Source: HGM10766 sp900757295 (GTDB lineage: Bacteria; Bacillota_I; Bacilli_A; RF39; UBA660). Taken from it: a stretch of 64,000 nucleotides of DNA. Under the pieces are notes generated by a model. It searched no databases and was not told the DNA's origin. It was given only the letters and a program-made list of their open reading frames with translations. This document shows positions 50,959 to 59,011 of the stretch, piece after piece. Position 1 is the stretch's first letter. Every line of letters begins with the position of its first letter. The DNA is taken from the NCBI GenBank assembly GCA_025992315.1, contig DAJPHG010000001.1, positions 1 to 64,000 on the forward strand, in the 5' to 3' direction. Both the position numbers and the translations under genes were made by a program.

Positions 50959-52741
50959 CTTTAAACTTCCTTTGCTTTATTTTTGCTATTTGATCTTGTT
51001 TTTTTAATAGTCTATTTCCTATAACTAAGTAATCTATATCAGTAGACATGAAACAATAAAAAGCGTCTTTAACATCATTTACTATAGGTTCTCCCCTAAC
51101 ATTAAATGATGTATTAACTAGTACACTATGATTTGTTAATTTTTTATAATTTGTTAATATTTGATAAATAAATTCATTTTGTTGTTTATTTATTGTTTGA
51201 ACTCTTGCTGTATTATCAATATGGGTAACAGCTGGAATAATTGATCTTTTTTGATTAACTTTAGTTATTATATCTTTTGTATCCTCTGTTTTAAGTAATA
51301 ATTCTTTTTTTACTTTGTATGTTTTTAACATATATTTTGATTGTTTTATATTTTCAAAATATAGATTAGCATCGCTTTCTAATACTATGGGTGCAAATGG
51401 TCTAAAACTTTCTCTTTTCTTAACTTTTAAGTTTAATTTCTTTTGAGTATTTTCATTTATAGCTGAAGCTAAAATAGATCTATTTCCTAAAGCTCTAGGT
51501 CCAAATTCAGCTCTGTTTCTAGCTATAGCAACACATTTGTTTTCACTAAGTAGTTTAGCAACTTCTTTAGCTAATTGTTCTTGATTTAATTTTTTATATT
51601 TAGCGTTTAATTTTTCTAAAATTAGATCGTCATTTAAATCATTATCTAATATATTAAATCCTAGATAAGCATTATTCATTTTATCATCTTTAGAAACTGT
51701 TCTTTTATTATTTAAAACATGATAGTAATAATATAAAGCACAGCCGATACTTCCACCTGAGTCATTAGCTGCTGGTTGAATCCAAATATTATAGCCTTTT
51801 TCTTCTAGATAACCCATTGCTACTACATTTAAAGCTACTCCACCAGCAAGACAAATATTTTTTATTTTATATTTATGAGAAACATAATTACACATTTTTA
51901 AGATAAGTCTATTTGTTACATCTTGAATACTTGCTGCTATATCACAGTATTCTTGAGTAATTTTTTGATGTTTTTTTCTTGGTTTTAAATTAAATAATTT
52001 ATTAAATTTATGATTTATCATTTTTAAACTATAGTTATAACTAAAATATTTTTGATTTAATACTATCGAACCATCTTTATTTAAATGAACTAATTTTTTT
52101 AATATTAATTCACTATATTTAGGTTTCCCATATGGAGCAAGACCCATCATTTTATATTCTCCACTATTTACTTTAAATCCTGTAAAATAAGTAAATGCTG
52201 AATATAATAATCCTAAAGAATTAGGATAATTTATTTCTTCATCAATAGTAATTTTATTACCTTCTCCATAACCTATAGTTGTTGTTTGCCATTCACCTAC
52301 ACCATCAATTGTTAATATAGCAGCTTTAGAAAAATTAGAAGGATAAAAGGCACTTGCCGCATGTGAAAGATGATGAGTTGTATAATAAATATCTTTTTTT
52401 ACTCCTAGTTCTTTTTCTAATTTTTGTTGAATAAACAAGTTATTAAATAGAAATGATTTAAAGGCTGTACAAAATTGAATTATACTTAAAGGAATATTAT
52501 TATGAATAGTTACTAATATTCGATCTAATTTTATAATTTCTGTTTCATAAAATACAATTTTTTCTAAATCATTAATATTTAAATTAAGTGAATCTAAACA
52601 ATAATTAATAGCATTTTTAGGAAATGATTTATCATTTTTTATTCTAGTAAATCTTTCTTCACTTGCTGCAACAAGAATTTTTCCATCTTTAATTATACAT
52701 GCTGCAGAATCATGATAAAAAGCAGATATTCCTAATATCAT
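50951..52741 (-). CDS. NodU/CmcH-family carbamoyltransferase
   Basis: 596 residues. The N-terminal ASKHA-type domain (MILGISAFYHDSAACIIKDG, ASEERFTRIKNDKSFP, HHLSHAASAFYPSNFSKAAILTIDGVGEW) is followed by the YgjD-like and C-terminal blocks (LAGGVALNVVAMGYL, QPAANDSGGSIGCALY, GRAL-type EFGPRALGNRSILAS, SFRPFAP, NTSFNVRGEPIV). It moves a carbamoyl group from carbamoyl phosphate to a hydroxyl group of a sugar or lipid-linked glycan. The neighbouring SxtJ and SGNH genes imply an envelope polymer as the target (inference). Confidence 0.92.
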   Translation of the reverse strand: MILGISAFYHDSAACIIKDGKILVAASEERFTRIKNDKSFPKNAINYCLDSLNLNINDLEKIVFYETEIIKLDRILVTIHNNIPLSIIQFCTAFKSFLFNNLFIQQKLEKELGVKKDIYYTTHHLSHAASAFYPSNFSKAAILTIDGVGEWQTTTIGYGEGNKITIDEEINYPNSLGLLYSAFTYFTGFKVNSGEYKMMGLAPYGKPKYSELILKKLVHLNKDGSIVLNQKYFSYNYSLKMINHKFNKLFNLKPRKKHQKITQEYCDIAASIQDVTNRLILKMCNYVSHKYKIKNICLAGGVALNVVAMGYLEEKGYNIWIQPAANDSGGSIGCALYYYYHVLNNKRTVSKDDKMNNAYLGFNILDNDLNDDLILEKLNAKYKKLNQEQLAKEVAKLLSENKCVAIARNRAEFGPRALGNRSILASAINENTQKKLNLKVKKRESFRPFAPIVLESDANLYFENIKQSKYMLKTYKVKKELLLKTEDTKDIITKVNQKRSIIPAVTHIDNTARVQTINKQQNEFIYQILTNYKKLTNHSVLVNTSFNVRGEPIVNDVKDAFYCFMSTDIDYLVIGNRLLKKQDQIAKIKQRKFKDD

Positions 52742-52754
52742 AAGTCTAACTCCT

Positions 52755-54152
52755 TTATTTATATATTTTTAATTTATTATTATTTTTTAAATTAGTAATA
52801 TTTATAGTACTTATTTTATAATTACTAGGTATTATAAATTTATTATTTTTCTTTTCTAGTTTAATTAGTTTTTGAGTATCAAATCCTAATTTTTCATCTA
52901 TAACTGAAACATATATTTCACTCTTAGAATTATCTATTTCTAAAGAATTAATAGATACAGGAAATTCTAAATTTAATTTTATATAATATTCATTTATAGG
53001 TAGATAAAGTTTATTTTCATTATTTTGATTATCAAATGTATATTCAATATATTTATTAGTTTCTTTATTCTTTTTTAAGTTTATATTATATGGTAAAGAA
53101 TCATTAATATTTATTTTATAATCTACTTCTTTATATTTAGTTCCTAATATATCTTTATAATCATTTTCTAATATATTAGCTACTCTTTTAGCATAGTAAT
53201 TAGTGTAAAAAGTTCCTGGGTGACCATTTACTTTATTTATATTTCGATATTTTGCTGATAACTCTGGATATTTATTTCTTAAATTTTCCATGTTATCAAA
53301 ATCATTATATAATTTTATAGAAGTATTTTTATAAGTATTTAATATTTCATATCTCTTTCTAGCTCTAGATCCAACTGAATCTGCTGTAGTAAATAACATT
53401 GTTTTTAATTTTTTCTTTTTAACTAATTCATCTAAAGGTTTTACTACTCTTCTTTGATAAATTTCTTGATGTTCTTTATCTGCTATTTTATCTAACCATA
53501 TTTCAGTAGGATAACCAGAAGAATCACTATATTCAATATTATCACTATATTTCTTTTCTAGTAAATTATTTAGTTTATAAAATACATTTGGATATATTTT
53601 ACTCAAATTATTAGTTATTTCGTTATTATAAATATAATTTTTAGATTGTATTCTTTTTACTTCTCCTTCTCCTTTTAAATCTGGATCATTCATAACATAT
53701 CCTATAATTAATAAGTCAGGATTAATATCATCTAACATACTTGTATTAGCTAAAAGATTATATTCATCATAAGTAGATAAGCCATTTTTTCCAACTGCTA
53801 TTATTTCAACATCTAAATATCCTCTGTTATATAATTCTACTTGTAATTTTTTCCACCAAGTATCATTTATATTAGCATAGCCATCTCCTTCTATATAGGA
53901 ATCTCCTAATACTAATATTTTTTTAGTATTTTTTTTATTATATTTAGTCAAATCATAGTTTAATAAAGGGTATTCAGTATTATATAAGTAATTTCTTTTA
54001 TTACTTTCATTTTTTTGAATAATTTTATTATCTTTATTATATAAACTTAGTTTAACCATACTTTTATCTACAATTAATAATATTATGGCAAAACTAAATA
54101 GCAAGATTAAAAAATATATTATTGCAAATTTAGGAAATATCTTTTTTTTCAT
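52755..54152 (-). CDS. Membrane-anchored SGNH/GDSL hydrolase
   Basis: 465 residues. One N-terminal helix (about 8-27) is followed by an SGNH domain: nucleophile Ser in VLGDSYIEGDGY, Gly of AVGKNGLSTYDEYN, Asn in YVMNDPDLKG, and a late His in NGHPGTFYTNYYAK. The C-terminal part (about 330-465) is a beta-rich domain. It faces outside and probably acts on acyl or carbamoyl groups of a surface polymer. It lies 13 bases before the carbamoyltransferase gene, in the same operon. Confidence 0.78.
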   Translation of the reverse strand: MKKKIFPKFAIIYFLILLFSFAIILLIVDKSMVKLSLYNKDNKIIQKNESNKRNYLYNTEYPLLNYDLTKYNKKNTKKILVLGDSYIEGDGYANINDTWWKKLQVELYNRGYLDVEIIAVGKNGLSTYDEYNLLANTSMLDDINPDLLIIGYVMNDPDLKGEGEVKRIQSKNYIYNNEITNNLSKIYPNVFYKLNNLLEKKYSDNIEYSDSSGYPTEIWLDKIADKEHQEIYQRRVVKPLDELVKKKKLKTMLFTTADSVGSRARKRYEILNTYKNTSIKLYNDFDNMENLRNKYPELSAKYRNINKVNGHPGTFYTNYYAKRVANILENDYKDILGTKYKEVDYKININDSLPYNINLKKNKETNKYIEYTFDNQNNENKLYLPINEYYIKLNLEFPVSINSLEIDNSKSEIYVSVIDEKLGFDTQKLIKLEKKNNKFIIPSNYKISTINITNLKNNNKLKIYK

Positions 54153-54263
54153 ATTTTAACACCCTTAATTATTATATCTTATACTACATCTTAATGTAAA
54201 ATATTAAGTTTATTTTTAAGTTATTTTATGATATTATTAATTAATAATAGGAAGGTTGGTTTT

Positions 54264-55829
54264 ATGAAGGTTATTAAGATTCAAACTTATAAGAAATCTT
54301 TAGTCTTTTCTTTTAAAGAACAAGATAAAATAAATACTGACTTAACTATGTTTACTACAAAAATTAATTTAGAAGAATTAGTTTTCTCTTTTAAATATAT
54401 TTTAAAAAATAAAAAACTAGTCTTAAAATTCTTAGATGAAATTATTAATGATAATGATATTAATAAAATTATTATTACTGATTATGAATTATTTAATATT
54501 GTTTTAGATTTATTAACAAATCTGCCTAAAATAACTGAATTAGAAATTAAATGTGATGTTATTTTAAATTATAATGATTGTTTAAAAGTCTTAAAATTGA
54601 AACAATTAAAGAAATTTAAATGTTATAGTATTCCTTTATTTATGTTAGAAAAATTAGATAAGAAGAATTTAGAAGTTACTTTAACAAGCGAAGAATTTTA
54701 TTTAAGTCATTTTATGAGCGACAACAAGTTTAATAATTATGCTGATATTTATTATGCTAAAGCTATTATTATCGATCATGAAATGAATGAAGAAGATATT
54801 TCTGACTTTAAAACTTTTTTAACAATAAACAAATATTTAAAAGTTATTTATTTATATTGTTATAAAAAAGAATTAGTCCAAAATCTTATTACAATTTTAG
54901 ATGAATTAAATGTTAAAAAAATATTATTTAAGATTTATCAACAAGATAAAGATAACAACGCTTTAGATGAACTAGCTAATTATATTAATAAGAGTAAAGT
55001 TAAAAAGTTAAGTTATTCTTTTAAGGTCATCTACTCTAAAGAATATATTAATAAAAATTTTATGAAGCAATTATCTTTTACTAATTTGAAGATGTGTGCT
55101 GTAATTATGATGGTTACTTTAATAGCAGGTATGGGATTTAAAGTTTATTATGATTATAGGTCTTCAGAAGAAGTAAATAATTTAAATGATATGGTAAATT
55201 TAATTAATGATAGTGATATAAATAATGAAGCAAATGAAGAACAAAAACAAGATGAAGGAGAACAAAAGAAAGTTATTCAAGCTTTAACAGAAGATTTTGA
55301 TAAGTTAAAATCTATTAATAGTGATACTGTTGGCTGGTTAAGAGTAAATAATACTAATGTTAACTACCCTGTTGTTCAAACGACTAATAATGAATATTAT
55401 TTAAATTATAATTTTTATAAAAGAAAAAATTATAATGGTTGGATATTTATGGATTATCGAAATAGTATAGAAACATTAAATGATAATACTATTATTTATG
55501 GTCATAATGGTACAATGTTTGGCTCTTTAAAAAATACTTTAAAAGAAAAATGGTATACAAATACTAATAACCAAGTAATTACTTTTAATACTTTATATGC
55601 TAAATTAAGATATCAAATCTTTGCTATTTATGTAACTACTCCTGATTTTGATTATTTAGTTAATAATTATCAATATAAAGAAAATTTTGATAATTTCTTA
55701 AATGATGTTAAATCAAAAAGTATTTATAATTTTAATGTTGATGTTACTAGTAATGATAAAATTCTTACTTTATCTACATGTGCAGAAAATGGTGCAAAGA
55801 GAATTGTTATTCATGCTAAATTAATATAA
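54264..55829 (+). CDS. Class B sortase with a large novel N-terminal domain
   Basis: 521 residues from the ATG at 54264 (AGGAAGG upstream). The first 275 residues form an unusual cytoplasmic Lys/Leu-rich alpha/beta region with repeated LK-x-L units, not recognised. A membrane helix follows (about 276-297) and then the sortase domain: TVGWLRVNNTNVNYPVVQT, catalytic His414 in IYGHNG, Cys506 in LTLSTCAENG, and Arg513. The residues and the short spacing identify class B. Sortase B cuts NPQTN-like motifs, consistent with the NPNTG protein at 48943-50262. It is divergent from the SGNH operon. Confidence 0.85.
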   Translation: MKVIKIQTYKKSLVFSFKEQDKINTDLTMFTTKINLEELVFSFKYILKNKKLVLKFLDEIINDNDINKIIITDYELFNIVLDLLTNLPKITELEIKCDVILNYNDCLKVLKLKQLKKFKCYSIPLFMLEKLDKKNLEVTLTSEEFYLSHFMSDNKFNNYADIYYAKAIIIDHEMNEEDISDFKTFLTINKYLKVIYLYCYKKELVQNLITILDELNVKKILFKIYQQDKDNNALDELANYINKSKVKKLSYSFKVIYSKEYINKNFMKQLSFTNLKMCAVIMMVTLIAGMGFKVYYDYRSSEEVNNLNDMVNLINDSDINNEANEEQKQDEGEQKKVIQALTEDFDKLKSINSDTVGWLRVNNTNVNYPVVQTTNNEYYLNYNFYKRKNYNGWIFMDYRNSIETLNDNTIIYGHNGTMFGSLKNTLKEKWYTNTNNQVITFNTLYAKLRYQIFAIYVTTPDFDYLVNNYQYKENFDNFLNDVKSKSIYNFNVDVTSNDKILTLSTCAENGAKRIVIHAKLI

Positions 55830-55869
55830 AAAAACTAGCTTTAATCTTTGTTGATTTCTGCTAGTTTTT
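55830..55869. terminator. Bidirectional terminator between sortase and S1 protein genes
   Basis: Stem AAAAACTAGC/GCTAGTTTTT with a 20-base loop; T-rich on the plus strand, with A-tract on the other side, serving both convergent genes. Confidence 0.7.
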
Positions 55870-56191
55870 CTTTTATCCAAGGATTTAATTGCTTTTGTAA
55901 GCTTTTAAATCCATTTTTATTTGAGTCTTCAAATTTTATAGAATCATTTTTATAATTTAAATCTTTTATTGATAATTTTAATCTTTTATTTTTATCATCA
56001 ATATCTATAATTTTAACTTTAATAACGTCATTTACTTTTACATAGTCATTTATGTTTTTTACAAAAGAATTGGATACTTGTGATATATGAATTAAGCCAT
56101 TATATTCATTATTAATATTAACAAAGATACCATAGTTTTGAATTCCTGTTATCTTGCCATCTACTATATCTCCTATTTTATATTTTTTCAT
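55841..56191 (-). CDS. S1-domain RNA-binding protein (YugI/CvfD-like)
   Basis: 116 residues from the ATG at 56191 (AGGTGAG upstream; a GTG at 56200 is alternative). A single S1 domain fills residues 1-75 (KYKIGDIVDGKITGIQNYGIFVNINNEYNGLIHISQVS). A short tail SLQKQLNPWIKEKLAEI ends the protein. Family members are general stress or ribosome-associated regulators. Confidence 0.85.
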   Translation of the reverse strand: MKKYKIGDIVDGKITGIQNYGIFVNINNEYNGLIHISQVSNSFVKNINDYVKVNDVIKVKIIDIDDKNKRLKLSIKDLNYKNDSIKFEDSNKNGFKSLQKQLNPWIKEKLAEINKD

Positions 56192-56275
56192 TTTTCTCAC
56201 CTAGTTAATTATAACACGACTTGATGTAGACATAAATAAATAATTTGATATAATATCTTAGAAAGGAAATTTATT

Positions 56276-56494
56276 ATGGAAGATAAAATTATAGAAGTTA
56301 TTAATGAAATTAAACCATATTTAAATAGTGACGGTGGAGATATTGAGTTTGTTAAATATGAGGACAATGTAGTATATATTAAATTTTTTGGAGCATGTAG
56401 CGGATGTGCCCATCGTAATGAAACTATTAAGAATTTAGTATTAAGTATGCTTCAAGATGAAATACCTGAAGTTAAAGATGTTATTGAATCTTAA
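56276..56494 (+). CDS. nfu: Nfu/NifU C-terminal-domain Fe-S carrier
   Basis: 72 residues, the minimal NifU-CTD. The C-x-x-C motif is in FFGACSGCAHRNETI (Cys41, Cys44), preceded by IKPYLNSDGGDIEFV. Two monomers would hold a [4Fe-4S] cluster for transfer to apoproteins. GAAAGGAAAT lies before the ATG. The 3' end overlaps the convergent gene by 14 bases. No other isc or suf gene is in the window. Confidence 0.92.
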   Translation: MEDKIIEVINEIKPYLNSDGGDIEFVKYEDNVVYIKFFGACSGCAHRNETIKNLVLSMLQDEIPEVKDVIES

Positions 56495-57413
56495 CATCTT
56501 TTTTCATGATCCAATCTACACTATCAATATAGGAATACTTACTAATTAATAAATAAACTTGTTTTAAATATTCTTCATATTCATCTACTAAAGAAATAAT
56601 CTCAACTAATTTATCTTCATTTTCTTCATTATTCATAACTTTTTCGTAAATATCAAAATAATAAGATGGATATAAAAGTCTTGCATATAACATCGCATAT
56701 TCATAATTGCTTAATTTTATATGTTTTAAATAATTCTCTAATTCTATATAAGCATCTTCTTTTTTAAAAAATTTATTTTTTAAATAACTTGCAATATCTC
56801 TTACTCTTAAATCAAAAATAAAACTTAAGGGGTTGTAGTAATTTAATTTATATGTTGGATAATAAACTCTTTTATGACATAATGTAAGTAAATATTCTTT
56901 TTGATAAGTTTCATTAACATTATTAACATAACTAATAGCATTTTCTGCTAAGCCAATATAATAACTAAAACTATTTAAGATTAATTTTTTATCTTTACCT
57001 ATTTCTCGTATTTGATACTCAAAATAATCTATTTTTTCACTCCATAATCTTGCCCAATCATTACGGTAAAGTTTACTTTTCTCTTCTTTTAACAGTAAAT
57101 TATTTTGAATATTAGTTATATCAATTAAATCAAGTTCTTCTTTTTCATTTTGAAGTGGTTTTAACATTACATAATTAATATTATTTATAATAGTCACTAT
57201 TTTCTTATCTTTATTTAACATAAAATTATGACATAATATGCCTTTATTTTTTAACTCTTCACAGACAATTAATATTTCTTTTAAGTCTTCTTCTGGTCTA
57301 TTTAATAATACAAAATAATAATTTTCATTATTGTATTTGAAAAAGTAACAATTATTCAATTGTTCTAAATGATCTATTTTTATATTGTAGTAATATTCAA
57401 TATCTTTTTTCAT
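56481..57413 (-). CDS. YutH/CotS-like kinase-fold protein with degraded catalytic loop
   Basis: 310 residues. The pattern NDWARLWSEKIDYFEYQIREIG and the later block LLTLCHKRVYYPTYKLNYYNPLSFIFDLRVRDIASYLK match YutH/CotS proteins, an aminoglycoside-phosphotransferase-like family. In a true kinase the HxD loop and DFG-type Asp are required; here the region is LCHKRV..., so the catalytic Asp is missing. It is likely a pseudokinase. CotS relatives are spore-coat proteins, but no sporulation genes occur in this window. Confidence 0.7.
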   Translation of the reverse strand: MKKDIEYYYNIKIDHLEQLNNCYFFKYNNENYYFVLLNRPEEDLKEILIVCEELKNKGILCHNFMLNKDKKIVTIINNINYVMLKPLQNEKEELDLIDITNIQNNLLLKEEKSKLYRNDWARLWSEKIDYFEYQIREIGKDKKLILNSFSYYIGLAENAISYVNNVNETYQKEYLLTLCHKRVYYPTYKLNYYNPLSFIFDLRVRDIASYLKNKFFKKEDAYIELENYLKHIKLSNYEYAMLYARLLYPSYYFDIYEKVMNNEENEDKLVEIISLVDEYEEYLKQVYLLISKYSYIDSVDWIMKKDVKIQ

Positions 57414-57425
57414 ATTACATTATAT

Positions 57426-57452
57426 GAAAAAACATAGGTATTATTACCTATG
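57426..57452 (-). terminator. Terminator of the 57448-58410 gene
   Basis: Minus-strand stem CATAGGTA/TACCTATG followed by six T; overlaps the stop codon. Confidence 0.85.
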
Positions 57453-58410
57453 CTGCTTGTTGATAACTTAATGTAGGACCATTATTTATATTTGTTGGCT
57501 GTTGATTTACCATTTGTTGATTTGCTTTATTAATTTCAACTGTAGTTTTAGCTATGTCAGCTGTTTCTATTTTTTGATCTTCAATGTGTTTAATTAATTC
57601 ATAATTATTTAATCCAACTTTTATTGATAATAAAATTTGTTCTTTTACTACATCATATCTTATTTCACTACGATCTAATAAATCACTTACTTCTTTTAAT
57701 AATTCTTCTTTGGACAAAATATTAGAAACTGGTGTTTGAGTATTTTGAGTTGGAACATCTATAGTTGGGATCACATTTTCTACAGGTGTAGGTTCTACTG
57801 GAGTTTGTTGTTCATTAATAGTTAATGGAGCAATAGTTTCATTAGTTGGAACAACTGGCTCAATTGGAATGTTATTTAATTCAGCTGGTGGAGTTTGAAA
57901 GTTTACTCCGGCAACATTAGTAGTTGGTGTACTAACTACTGGTTCTGGTGTAACTGGTGTTTCAGGCATTTCCATAGTTTCAATTGGTTGTTCTACTACT
58001 GGTGTTTGAACTGGTGCTTGTTGCTTAGCAACAAAATTCTTATAATTCTCACGCATTTTTGCTACACCATCTGATCTTACTGCAATTTTATGAGGTACAG
58101 TATTACTATTAATAGTAGCACTATTTCCAATATTTTTATAAGTAAATCCAATATTGCTGCCATCTATTAAAGAATGCATTACATCTTTTATACGCTTCCA
58201 TTCTTCTGGAGTTTCAACACCACGCAAAGTAACCAAACCATTTTCTTCTGTATATTGACATACATGTAGTTTTGGTAAACCATTAGGATCAAGATCATTG
58301 AAAGTATAAATTATATAATTTCTCCCAAAATCAGCTATTTCAAAAGCTGAAACTTTTTCTGCTTCTACACTTTGACTATTTTCATTTGTTATAATAATTT
58401 TATCAGTCAT
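57448..58410 (-). CDS. Unknown protein with Pro/Thr/Val-rich low-complexity centre
   Basis: 320 residues. The N-terminal domain (about 1-130: SAFEIADFGRNYIIYTFNDLDPNGLPKLHVCQY) recalls DUF1292-like sequences. The middle is a repetitive PVxxP / TPVEP segment (about 130-225). A C-terminal helical part (LSKEELLKEVSDLLDRSEIRYDVVKEQILLSIKVG) ends with a Gln/Asn tail. No signal peptide or membrane helix. Function unknown. Confidence 0.55.
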   Translation of the reverse strand: MTDKIIITNENSQSVEAEKVSAFEIADFGRNYIIYTFNDLDPNGLPKLHVCQYTEENGLVTLRGVETPEEWKRIKDVMHSLIDGSNIGFTYKNIGNSATINSNTVPHKIAVRSDGVAKMRENYKNFVAKQQAPVQTPVVEQPIETMEMPETPVTPEPVVSTPTTNVAGVNFQTPPAELNNIPIEPVVPTNETIAPLTINEQQTPVEPTPVENVIPTIDVPTQNTQTPVSNILSKEELLKEVSDLLDRSEIRYDVVKEQILLSIKVGLNNYELIKHIEDQKIETADIAKTTVEINKANQQMVNQQPTNINNGPTLSYQQAA

Positions 58411-58468
58411 ACAAAGTCCCTCGCTATTCTACATGTAATTATAACAAAATGTTTTAATTCATGCAATA

Positions 58469-58957
58469 TCAACTTAAATGTAATTGGCGTTTTATGCTTA
58501 AATTGGAGTCTTTTTTTAACTGATTTAATAAATTTAAATCTTTTTTTATAGCTATAACTAAACAATTATTATCTATATATGATATGTATTTAGTATTATT
58601 ATCTATGCTTTTTAATATTTCATATAAATATTCTTTATTATATGATTTTGGTATTTTAATATTTAATATTTCATAAGATTTTTTATATTTTTCTAACCAT
58701 TTTAAATAAATATAGAACATTCTTTTATTAGCAAGTTTATTTGTTTTATTAATATTATTAAATAGATCTTTTTGGTGTTTTATTTGAATATAATTTAAAA
58801 TTATAAGTATTATAAATAAACTTAATACAAAAGAAAAAACATATCCAGCAATAGAAGTTATTATATCGATGTTATTTATTAATATTATTTTAGAAATAGC
58901 TAAACTTAATAAAATAAAGAAAGTCCCTGTAATAATTTTAGCTAAATTTATTTTCAT
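58469..58957 (-). CDS. Small membrane protein of unknown function
   Basis: 162 residues: two N-terminal membrane helices (about 5-25 and 32-58) and a cytoplasmic Lys/Asn-rich helical domain. No family recognised. It lies between the pnp gene and the low-complexity protein gene. Confidence 0.55.
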   Translation of the reverse strand: MKINLAKIITGTFFILLSLAISKIILINNIDIITSIAGYVFSFVLSLFIILIILNYIQIKHQKDLFNNINKTNKLANKRMFYIYLKWLEKYKKSYEILNIKIPKSYNKEYLYEILKSIDNNTKYISYIDNNCLVIAIKKDLNLLNQLKKDSNLSIKRQLHLS

Positions 58958-58987
58958 AAAGCCCCCTTTTTTATTTAAATATATGAA

Positions 58988-59011
58988 AAGAAGAATGGTA
59001 TCATTCTTCTT
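58988..59011 (-). terminator. Terminator at the pnp 3' end
   Basis: Stem AAGAAGAATG/CATTCTTCTT with a four-base loop overlapping the pnp stop, followed by a moderate T-tract. Confidence 0.6.

Noticed and set aside
56481..57413. Evidence of sporulation from the CotS/YutH-like protein
   Set aside because: The family also occurs outside spore formers, the catalytic loop is degraded, and no other sporulation gene is in the window.
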